A model generated the notes under the pieces. That model was not told the DNA's origin, made no database searches, and saw only the letters and a program-made list of their open reading frames with translations. Shown here piece after piece: positions 1 through 9,338 of a stretch of 64,000 bases of DNA. The DNA is from Pseudooceanicola pacificus (GTDB lineage: Bacteria > Pseudomonadota > Alphaproteobacteria > Rhodobacterales > Rhodobacteraceae), in the NCBI RefSeq assembly GCF_009789075.1, contig NZ_WNXQ01000003.1, forward strand, positions 434,001 through 498,000. Reading direction: 5' to 3'. Each line of letters opens with the position of its first letter. Within the stretch, counting starts at the first letter, position 1. The translations under genes were made by a program, and so were the position numbers.

Positions 1-1641
<1,641 letters not shown>

Positions 1642-1733
1642 CTTGGTGCTCCTCATCCCGTGGACGGTTGGGGCCATTCATGAACCCCCGCCAAGGCGGT
1701 CGCAACCAGTCCTTTTGGCGGAGATGGTCCGTG

Positions 1734-2489
<756 letters not shown>

Positions 2490-2501
2490 GTCGCTCGCTC
2501 C

Positions 2502-3263
2502 TTACGCCGCTGCGCTTTCGCCCAGATAGGCCTCGCGCACCTTGGGGTGGCCCTTGATCTTGGCCGGCACGTCCTCGACCAGGGGGGTGCCCTGCGCCAG
2601 CACGGTGATCCGTTCCGCCAGGCTGAAGACGACGTGCATGTCGTGTTCGATGATGGCGATGGTGATGTCGCGTTCGGCCTTGATCTGTTTCAGCAGGTCG
2701 ATCGTGTTGTTGGTGTCGGCCCGCGCCATGCCGGCGGTCGGTTCGTCCAGCAGCAGCAGCCGGGGCTCCTGCGCCAGGCACATGCCGATTTCCAGCCGCC
2801 GCTTGTCGCCGCGCGACATCGAGGCCGAGTGCATGTGGCGCTTGTCGATCATGTTCATGTCGATCAGCATCTGCTCGGCCTTTTCGCGGATGTCGACCTG
2901 CTTGCTGACGCCGGTCAGGGCGTTCAGCTCGAAGGACCCGTCGCGCCTGGCGAAGCAGGGGATCATCATGTTCTCCATCACCGTCAGGTCGCCGAAGATT
3001 TCCGGCGTCTGGAACACGCGCGAGATGCCCATCTGGTTGATCTCGTAGGGCGTGCGGCCCAGCACCGACTGGCCGTCGAACATGACCGATCCGGTGTCGG
3101 GGATCAGCTTGCCCACCAGCACGTTCAGCAGGGTCGACTTGCCTGCGCCGTTCGGCCCGATGATCGCATGGACCGAATTTTCCGCGACGCTGAGGTTGAC
3201 CTCGCTCAGGGCCTTGAGGCCGCCGAAGCGCTTGTTGACGTTCTTGACTTCAAGGATGCCCAT
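2502..3263 (-). CDS. livG: Branched-chain amino acid-type ABC transporter ATPase LivG
   Basis: First ATPase subunit of the Liv-type importer, 253 residues. Walker A is GPNGAGKSTLL and Walker B LLLDEPTAGMA, with the LivG-type EHDMHVVFSLAERI segment. The signature region reads MSRGDKRRLEIGMCLA instead of the usual Y/SGxQRRLEIARAL form, a divergence also consistent with a non-amino-acid branch of the family. Separated by 12 bp from livM upstream and from livF downstream, so translationally close within one operon. Confidence 0.92.
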   Translation of the reverse strand: MGILEVKNVNKRFGGLKALSEVNLSVAENSVHAIIGPNGAGKSTLLNVLVGKLIPDTGSVMFDGQSVLGRTPYEINQMGISRVFQTPEIFGDLTVMENMMIPCFARRDGSFELNALTGVSKQVDIREKAEQMLIDMNMIDKRHMHSASMSRGDKRRLEIGMCLAQEPRLLLLDEPTAGMARADTNNTIDLLKQIKAERDITIAIIEHDMHVVFSLAERITVLAQGTPLVEDVPAKIKGHPKVREAYLGESAAA

Positions 3264-3275
3264 CGGCCTGTCTCC

Positions 3276-4484
3276 TCATTCCGCGGGGTGGGACTTGGCG
3301 GCGCGCTGTTCGGCGCCGTCATCGGCCTTGCGGCGCCGGAACAGCTTGATGATCCGCTGTCCGCCCTCCACCAGCCCGCCGGGCAGGAAGGTGACGACCA
3401 GCATGAAGAGCAGACCCAGGGTCAGGCTCCAGCCGCCGCCGACAAAATGTTCGGCCACCCAGACGGCCCCGTTCTCGACGCTTTCGGGCAGGAAGCTGAA
3501 CCAGCTGTGCAGCACGCTCTCGTTGATCTTGGAAAAGATGTTCTCGAAGTACTTGATGAAGCCCGCGCCCAGCACCGGCCCGATCAGGGTGCCCGCGCCG
3601 CCGAGGATGGTCATCAGAACCACCTCGCCCGAGGCGGTCCACTGCATCCGCTCGGCCCCGGCCAGCGGGTCCATCGAGGCCAGCAGCCCGCCCGCCAGCC
3701 CGGCATACATGCCCGAGATGACAAAGGCCGCCAGGGCATAGGGCTTGGTGTTCAGCCCGGTGTAGTTCATCCGCGTCTTGTTCGACTTGATCGCGCGCAG
3801 CATCAGCCCGAAGGGCGAGCGGAAGATGCGCACCGAGATGTAGAACGAGATCAGCATGATGATGGCGCAGAGGTAGTACCCGGCCGAGAACTGGAACGAC
3901 CAGTCGCCGAAGTAGAGCGTTTCCGAGCCGCGCATTTCGATCCCGAAGAGGTTGGTGACCGGGATGCCGCCGCTTTCGGTGGCGGTCTGGCCCAGGATGC
4001 GGGGATCCTCCAGCGTCAGCTGCAGCCCGGTCTCGCCGTTGGTGATCGGGGTGAGGACGGAATAGGCCAGGTTGAACGACATCTGCGCAAAGGCCAGCGT
4101 CAGGATCGAGAAGTAGATGCCCGTGCGCCGCAGCGAGATGAAGCCGATGACCAGCGCGAACAGCCCCGCGACGATGACCGAAAGCAGGATCGCCGGGATC
4201 ACGTTCATGCTCAGCAGCTTGAACATCCAGACGGCCGAGTAGGATCCCACCCCCAGAAAGGCCGCGTGACCGAAGGAGAGGTAGCCGGTCAGCCCGAACA
4301 GGATGTTGAAGCCGATGGCGAAGATCCCGAAGATCACGAACCGCTGCATCAGGTCGGGATAGCCCGCGTTGAACTGCGCCATGGCGCTGTTGGCGGGGAA
4401 GGGGTTCAGGATGAACGGTGCCAGCAGCACCAGGGCGGCGACCACCAGCAGCGTGGTCATATCTTTCTTGTCGAGACCGAGCAT
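3276..4484 (-). CDS. livM: Branched-chain amino acid-type ABC transporter permease LivM
   Basis: Inner-membrane permease of 402 residues with many hydrophobic segments and the LivM hallmark [16 protein letters not shown] near residues 65-85. A second conserved block, [15 protein letters not shown], is near residue 295. The C-terminus is a charged cytoplasmic tail ([14 protein letters not shown]). It starts 3 bp after livH ends on the minus strand, indicating translational coupling. Confidence 0.92.
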   Translation of the reverse strand: MLGLDKKDMTTLLVVAALVLLAPFILNPFPANSAMAQFNAGYPDLMQRFVIFGIFAIGFNILFGLTGYLSFGHAAFLGVGSYSAVWMFKLLSMNVIPAILLSVIVAGLFALVIGFISLRRTGIYFSILTLAFAQMSFNLAYSVLTPITNGETGLQLTLEDPRILGQTATESGGIPVTNLFGIEMRGSETLYFGDWSFQFSAGYYLCAIIMLISFYISVRIFRSPFGLMLRAIKSNKTRMNYTGLNTKPYALAAFVISGMYAGLAGGLLASMDPLAGAERMQWTASGEVVLMTILGGAGTLIGPVLGAGFIKYFENIFSKINESVLHSWFSFLPESVENGAVWVAEHFVGGGWSLTLGLLFMLVVTFLPGGLVEGGQRIIKLFRRRKADDGAEQRAAKSHPAE

Positions 4485-4487
4485 GGA

Positions 4488-5519
4488 TTATTCCTCCATC
4501 ACGCCCCGGCGGCCCATCAGGCCCCGCGGACGGGTCAGCAGAATGACGATGGCGACGACGTAGATGATGATCTGGTCGATGCCGGGGATCAGCCCCTTGA
4601 TCTCGTTCATCGAGGCAAAGCTTTCCAGGATGCCGAGCAGGAAGCCCGCGGCGACGGCGCCGGGCAGCGAGCCCATGCCGCCCACCACGACAACCACGAA
4701 GGACAGCACCAGGAAGTCCATTCCCATGTGGTAGTTGGGCGAGTTGATCGGCGCGTACATCACGCCCGCCAGCCCCGCCACGGCGGCGGCCAGCCCGAAC
4801 ATGATGGTGAAACGCTTGTCGATGTTGATGCCCAGCAGGCCCACCGTCTCACGGTCCGCCATGCCGGCGCGCACGACCATGCCGAAGGTGGTGAACTGCA
4901 GGAAGGCGAAGACCCCGCCGATGATCACGGCGGCAAAGGCGAAATAGACCAGGCGCCAGTAGGGGTAGATGATCACGTTGGGATCGAACCCCAGCAGCGT
5001 GCCGAAATCGAAGGAGCCGCGGAACACCTCGGGTGCCGGGGTCTGGATCGGGTTGGCGCCGTAGTAATGCTTGACCAGCTCCTGCAGCACGATGGCCAGG
5101 CCGAAGGTCACGAGGATCTGGTCGGCATGGGGGCGCTTGTAGAAATGCTTGATCAGCCCCCGCTCCATGATGAAGCCCACGGCGATCATGATCGGGATGG
5201 CAAAGAGGATGGCGAGCGGAACGGCCCAGTCGATCAGCACGGCCCCGGTGTCCGGGCCGAACCATTGTTCGACATAGGGCGTCTTGATCTTCAGCGGGTT
5301 GCCCAGGAAGTCCTTGCGGGTCGGGTCCAGCGTCTCGAAGCTGAGGGTGAACAGCTTGCTGAGGGTCACGGCGCAGAACGAGCCGATCATGAACAGCGCC
5401 CCGTGGGCGAAATTCACCACGCCAAGCGTGCCGAAGATGAGCGTCAGGCCCAGGGCGATCAGCGCATAGGCCGAACCCTTGTCGAGGCCGTTCAGGAATT
5501 GGAGGATGATCGCGTCCAT
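4488..5519 (-). CDS. livH: Branched-chain amino acid-type ABC transporter permease LivH
   Basis: Inner-membrane permease of 343 residues, partner of LivM. The start MDAIILQFLNGLDKGSAYAL and the motif GLTLIFGTLGVVNFAHG are typical of LivH, and GGMGSLPGAVAAGFLLG is the late conserved block. Between roughly residues 50 and 85 it has an inserted hydrophilic loop, longer than in E. coli LivH, as seen in some alphaproteobacterial HAAT permeases. It is 123 bp downstream of the binding-protein gene, and that gap holds two strong hairpins. Confidence 0.92.
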   Translation of the reverse strand: MDAIILQFLNGLDKGSAYALIALGLTLIFGTLGVVNFAHGALFMIGSFCAVTLSKLFTLSFETLDPTRKDFLGNPLKIKTPYVEQWFGPDTGAVLIDWAVPLAILFAIPIMIAVGFIMERGLIKHFYKRPHADQILVTFGLAIVLQELVKHYYGANPIQTPAPEVFRGSFDFGTLLGFDPNVIIYPYWRLVYFAFAAVIIGGVFAFLQFTTFGMVVRAGMADRETVGLLGINIDKRFTIMFGLAAAVAGLAGVMYAPINSPNYHMGMDFLVLSFVVVVVGGMGSLPGAVAAGFLLGILESFASMNEIKGLIPGIDQIIIYVVAIVILLTRPRGLMGRRGVMEE

Positions 5520-5545
5520 GGTCCCTCTCGCATGGATAAGCCGTT

Positions 5546-5631
5546 GGGGTGCGTGTGGATACGCACCCCCGCGGCGAAGCCGGTCCCGCCCCGGAGGCGG
5601 AAAGGGTGGGATGCGCGGGTCGGCGCATCCC
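5546..5631 (-). promoter_or_regulatory. Two perfect hairpins between binding protein and livH
   Basis: Two independent 9-bp perfect stems lie in the gap: GGGGTGCGT/ACGCACCCC at 5546-5569 (6-nt loop) and GGGATGCGC/GCGCATCCC at 5608-5631 (6-nt loop). Neither is followed by a T tract. In known ABC operons such intercistronic stems protect the binding-protein mRNA or partly terminate transcription, giving excess binding protein over permease. That role is inferred here. Confidence 0.6.
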
Positions 5632-5642
5632 GGTTCTGTCGC

Positions 5643-6986
5643 TTATGCGCCCGGGTTGCAGGAGCCCAGGTTGCCGCCGGCGAACATCGGGTGGTCAGGT
5701 GCATAGGTGACCTGGCCGACCGGCGTGACTTCGACGATTTCCACCAGGTGGAATTCGTCCTGCGGGTTTTCGGCGCCACGCACCACCAGCACGTCCTTGA
5801 AGCACTGGTGATCTGCGGCACGGTAGCTGGTCGGGCCGTTGCCCAGCCCGTCGAATTCGAACCCTTCCAGGGCCGCGCCGACGTCGCAGGGGTTGAACGA
5901 ACCGGCACGCTCCACAGCATCGGCATAGAGCAGGGTCTGGGCATAGCAGGTCTGCGCGGCCTGGCTCGGCGGGAAGCCGTACTTTTCGCCGAAGGCCTTG
6001 ACGAAGGCCTTGGTGCCGTCGTCCTCAAGCTTCCAGTCCCAGTTCTGCGACCCGACGATGCCCGCGATGTTCTTGCCGGCACCTTTCGCCATCAGCTCGG
6101 AGTAGAGCGGCACGACGATTTCGAAGTTCTTGCCGTTCACCTGCTTGTCACGCAGGCCGAACTGCACGGCGTTGGTCAGCGAGTTGACCATGTTTCCGCC
6201 GTAGTGGTTCAGCACCAGCACGTCGGCGCCCGAGTTCAGGACCGGCGCGATATACGAGCTGAAGTCGGTCTGCGCCAGCGGGGTCAGAACGTTGCGGACG
6301 GTTTCCCAGCCCACGGCTTCGGTCGCGGCGGCGATCGATTCCTGCTGCGTCCAGCCCCAGGTGTAATCCGCCGTCAGGTGATAGGCGCGGCGGTCCTTGC
6401 CGTAGAGCTTTTCCAGCACCGGCGCCAGCGCGGCGGCCGACATGTAGGCGTTGAAGAAGTGGCGGAACCCGTTGGCCTTCTTGTCCTTGCCGGTGGTGTC
6501 GTTGGAATGGGTCAGGCCGGCCATGAAGATGACGCCGGCTTCCTGGCACAGGCCCTGGACGGCCACGGCCACGCCCGAGGAGGAGCCGCCCGAGATCATC
6601 ACCGCGCCGTCTTTTTCGATCATCGACTTGGCGGATGCGCGTGCGGCGTCGGATTTGGTCTGGGTGTCGCCGGTGACATATTCCACCTTCTTGCCCATGA
6701 TGCCGTTGCCCTTCAGCGCCTTGGACGAGAAGGTGTTCATCATCCCGCCGTCGCCGCCGCCGTTCAGATGCTCGACCGCCAGTTCAAAGGCGCGCAGTTC
6801 ATCCGCGCCTTCGTCCGCATAGGGGCCGGTCTGGGGCACGTTGAAGCCCAGCGTGACCGAGGAGCCGGTCGGTTCGTTGGTGAATGCGCTGGCGCGGCTG
6901 GCAAAGATCGTCGGCAGTGCGAGGCCCGCGCCGACGCCCGCACCTGTCTTGATCACGCCGCGGCGTGTGAATTTGCTGTTGGACAT
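5643..6986 (-). CDS. ABC transporter substrate-binding protein with Tat-type signal
   Basis: Periplasmic Leu/Ile/Val-binding-protein-family receptor (type I periplasmic fold). I place the start at 6986 (MSNSKFTRRGVIKTG), preceded by GGGAGGA; this gives 447 residues. The N-terminus has a twin-arginine motif and a hydrophobic stretch ending in the cleavage-like SRASA, so export through Tat is likely. The mature part starts with VTLGFNVPQTGPYADEG, the usual opening of this family. First gene of the operon that continues into livHMGF and acs; the ligand is unknown, and a short-chain carboxylate or amide is a guess from context. Confidence 0.9.
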   Translation of the reverse strand: MSNSKFTRRGVIKTGAGVGAGLALPTIFASRASAFTNEPTGSSVTLGFNVPQTGPYADEGADELRAFELAVEHLNGGGDGGMMNTFSSKALKGNGIMGKKVEYVTGDTQTKSDAARASAKSMIEKDGAVMISGGSSSGVAVAVQGLCQEAGVIFMAGLTHSNDTTGKDKKANGFRHFFNAYMSAAALAPVLEKLYGKDRRAYHLTADYTWGWTQQESIAAATEAVGWETVRNVLTPLAQTDFSSYIAPVLNSGADVLVLNHYGGNMVNSLTNAVQFGLRDKQVNGKNFEIVVPLYSELMAKGAGKNIAGIVGSQNWDWKLEDDGTKAFVKAFGEKYGFPPSQAAQTCYAQTLLYADAVERAGSFNPCDVGAALEGFEFDGLGNGPTSYRAADHQCFKDVLVVRGAENPQDEFHLVEIVEVTPVGQVTYAPDHPMFAGGNLGSCNPGA

Positions 6987-7202
6987 GTAATCCTCCCGTT
7001 GAGTGTACCGTGGCGGCATCTCCTCTCGCCGCACGGGACGCACATTCGTGCAAAGATGTTATCGCAGAGTTGATGAAAAATGCGCAACAACTCGCTTATT
7101 CGAAATGATTTTTTTGTAAACAAATCCACTGCGAAGGGGTAGAAGTTGTAAACTTATTCTCTGCGTGGCGCAGAAACCCGTTGGAAAGTCAGGAAAAACT
7201 CA
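6987..7202. promoter_or_regulatory. Divergent promoter region with repeated TTGTAAAC element
   Basis: This 216-bp gap separates the ABC/acs operon (minus) from the ScfR-type regulator (plus). It contains two copies of TTGTAAAC-N7-CTGCG, at 7114-7133 and 7146-7165, spaced 32 bp apart. The second copy runs into the inverted repeat TCTGCG-tgg-CGCAGA (7160-7174). TTGTAAAC is close to the TTTGCAAA half-site known for the ScfR-family regulator PccR, so these are candidate operators for the adjacent regulator. An AT-rich run sits at 7096-7125. Confidence 0.55.
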
Positions 7203-8525
7203 ATGGCCAGATCGCCGCTAACCGGCAGCCGGATCCGCGAAAGGCGGACCATCCTGGGGATGCGTCAGGCGGAACTGGCGCGGCGCGCGGGAATTTCCGC
7301 CAGCTATCTGAATCTGATCGAACACAACCGCCGCAGAATCGGCGGCAAATTGCTGCTGGACATCGCCGCCGCGCTGGAGGTCGAACCCGCATTGCTGAGC
7401 GAGGGGGCCGAGGCCGCCCTGATCGCCACCCTGCGCGAGGCCGCCGCCGACCTGCCCGATGCGGGCGCCGAGGTCGGCCGGGTCGAGGATTTTGCCGGAC
7501 GGTTCCCGGGCTGGGCGGCGCTGCTGGCCGCCAGCTATCGCCGTGTCGCGGGGCTGGAACAGACTGTCGAGGCCCTGACCGACCGGCTGGAGCACGACCC
7601 GCACCTGGCGGCCTCGCTGCACGAGGTGCTTTCGACCGTGACCGCGATCCATTCCACCGCCTCGATCCTGGTCGAGACCAGGCAACTGGAGCCGGAATGG
7701 CGCGAACGCTTTCACCGCAACATCAACGAGGATGCCAAGCGCCTGGCCGAGGGCGCGCAACGGCTGGTGGGCGATCTGGATGCCGGGCGGCAGGCCGACA
7801 GCACGCTGAATTCGCCCCAGGACGAGGTCGAAAGCTTCCTGGCCGCGCGCGATTTCCATTTCCCCGAACTGGAACGCGGGGGCGAGGGCACGGCCGAGTC
7901 GGTGCTGGCCGCCGGGGCGGGGGCGCTGACCTCGCAGACCGCGCGGGTGATGGCCCGGGCGATCCTTGCGCGCTATGGCGAGGATGCCGCGATCCTGCCG
8001 CATGACCCGGTGCTGGACGCGCTGGAGCAGGCCGGCCCCGCCAGCGATCCGGCCCGGCTGGCTGCGCGGTTCGGGGTCGATCCCGGGCGGATGATGCGCC
8101 GGATCGCCACCCTGTCGCCCGCCGCGGCGGCGGCGCTTGGCGGGCCGGTGGGGCTGGTGATCTGCGATGCCAGCGGCACGCTGACCTTCCGCCGCCCGCT
8201 GCCGGGCTTTCCGCTGCCGCGGTTCGGCACCGCCTGTCCGCTCTGGCCGCTGTTCCAGTCGCTGTCGCGCCCGATGATCCCGCTGCGTCAGACCCTGCGC
8301 CTGGCCAGCCGCAGCGAGGGGCGGTTTGTCACCCATGCCGTGGCGCAGCCGGTCGGCCCGCTCACGTCGGATCGCGAACCCGTGTTCGAGGCGCATATGC
8401 TGATCCTGACCGATCCGGGCGAGGCCGCGGGCGAGGGCCGGCGCGTCGGCGTGACCTGCCGGATCTGCCCACGCGACGACTGCCGCGCCCGGCGAGAGCC
8501 CTCTATCATGGCCGAAAACGCCTGA
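7203..8525 (+). CDS. XRE/ScfR-family short-chain fatty acyl regulator
   Basis: DNA-binding regulator of 440 residues. The N-terminal XRE helix-turn-helix (about residues 10-65) reads MRQAELARRAGISASYLNLI. The C-terminus ends in GVTCRICPRDDCRARREPSI, the Cys-containing DUF2083 motif seen in the ScfR family (RamB, PccR). In characterised members this part senses short-chain acyl-CoA and the protein controls acetate/propionate assimilation genes. Divergent from the ABC/acs operon, its likely target. ATG is preceded by a weak GGAAAAACTCA. Which acyl-CoA it senses cannot be read from the sequence. Confidence 0.88.
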   Translation: MARSPLTGSRIRERRTILGMRQAELARRAGISASYLNLIEHNRRRIGGKLLLDIAAALEVEPALLSEGAEAALIATLREAAADLPDAGAEVGRVEDFAGRFPGWAALLAASYRRVAGLEQTVEALTDRLEHDPHLAASLHEVLSTVTAIHSTASILVETRQLEPEWRERFHRNINEDAKRLAEGAQRLVGDLDAGRQADSTLNSPQDEVESFLAARDFHFPELERGGEGTAESVLAAGAGALTSQTARVMARAILARYGEDAAILPHDPVLDALEQAGPASDPARLAARFGVDPGRMMRRIATLSPAAAAALGGPVGLVICDASGTLTFRRPLPGFPLPRFGTACPLWPLFQSLSRPMIPLRQTLRLASRSEGRFVTHAVAQPVGPLTSDREPVFEAHMLILTDPGEAAGEGRRVGVTCRICPRDDCRARREPSIMAENA

Positions 8526-8662
8526 TCCGGCGTGCGGATCGCCGGGAAATTTTCTGCGATGCGGATAATAATCTGCGCCGCGATGCTTTCGCCGCTTGCA
8601 TGGTCGGCCTGCGGACCCATAAGAAAAAAGGGATATTGGCTCGGCTGGGAGGGGAGGACCGG

Positions 8663-9031
8663 ATGGGCAGGAATATTCTCGTGATCGAGGATGAGCCGAA
8701 CATCAGCGAGGCCATCGGCTTCATCCTGTCCCGCGACGGCTGGCGGGTCGCGACCCATGCCAATGGTGTCGATGCCGCCGATGCGGTGCGCAGCCGCCGC
8801 CCGGACCTGGTGATCCTGGATGTCATGCTGCCCGGGCGCTCGGGCTACGATATCCTCAAGGAGCTGCGCGCCGATGCCGGTACGGCCGATCTGCCGGTGC
8901 TGATGCTGACCGCGCGCGGGCAGGCCAAGGACCGCGAGATGGCGGCCACCGCCGGGGCCAGCCGCTTCATGACCAAGCCGTTTTCCAATGCCGAAGTGCT
9001 GGAGGCGGTGCGGGACCTCGTGAGGGAATAG
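8663..9031 (+). CDS. Single-domain (receiver-only) response regulator
   Basis: A 122-residue CheY-like receiver with no output domain. The acidic pair is in ILVIEDEPN, the phospho-acceptor in DLVILDVMLPG (about residue 53), the conserved threonine in LMLTARG and lysine in MTKPF. I chose the ATG at 8663 because GGGAGGGGAGGA lies just upstream. It precedes, in one operon, a small membrane protein (4 bp gap) and the symporter-kinase fusion, and is the probable phosphorylation partner. CrbR-type partners normally carry a LuxR output domain; its absence here is notable. Confidence 0.9.
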   Translation: MGRNILVIEDEPNISEAIGFILSRDGWRVATHANGVDAADAVRSRRPDLVILDVMLPGRSGYDILKELRADAGTADLPVLMLTARGQAKDREMAATAGASRFMTKPFSNAEVLEAVRDLVRE

Positions 9032-9035
9032 CGCA

Positions 9036-9338
9036 GTGGCCGAGACCAAGGGCACCGTCTTTCTGGAACGCCGCAGCTACCGGCAGCGCCGACTGGCGGA
9101 TCTGGCGCGCGCCCTGCCGGTGGTTGGCCTTCTGCTGATGCTGATCCCGCTGCTCTGGACCCAGGGGGCCGAGGACGGCACCCGGACCTCGCGCGCGATC
9201 TACTGGATCTTCGGCGTCTGGGCGGTGCTGGTCTGTGCCTCGGGCCTGCTGGCGCGCGGCGCCGAGCGGGACGAGGCCGCCGGCCCCCAGCCGACGCGGC
9301 GCGAGTCGGGAGGGCCGCCGGGCCGTCCGGGGCCGTGA
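9036..9338 (+). CDS. Small two-helix membrane protein in kinase operon
   Basis: A 100-residue protein starting at GTG 9036, 4 bp after the response regulator and overlapping the kinase start (GTGATG at 9335-9340). Two hydrophobic segments are visible, ALPVVGLLLMLIPLLW (about residues 27-42) and AIYWIFGVWAVLVCASGLL (about 54-72), with a Pro/Arg/Gly-rich tail. No family recognised. Tight packing between regulator and kinase suggests an accessory role in the same signalling system; function unknown. Confidence 0.75.
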   Translation: MAETKGTVFLERRSYRQRRLADLARALPVVGLLLMLIPLLWTQGAEDGTRTSRAIYWIFGVWAVLVCASGLLARGAERDEAAGPQPTRRESGGPPGRPGP

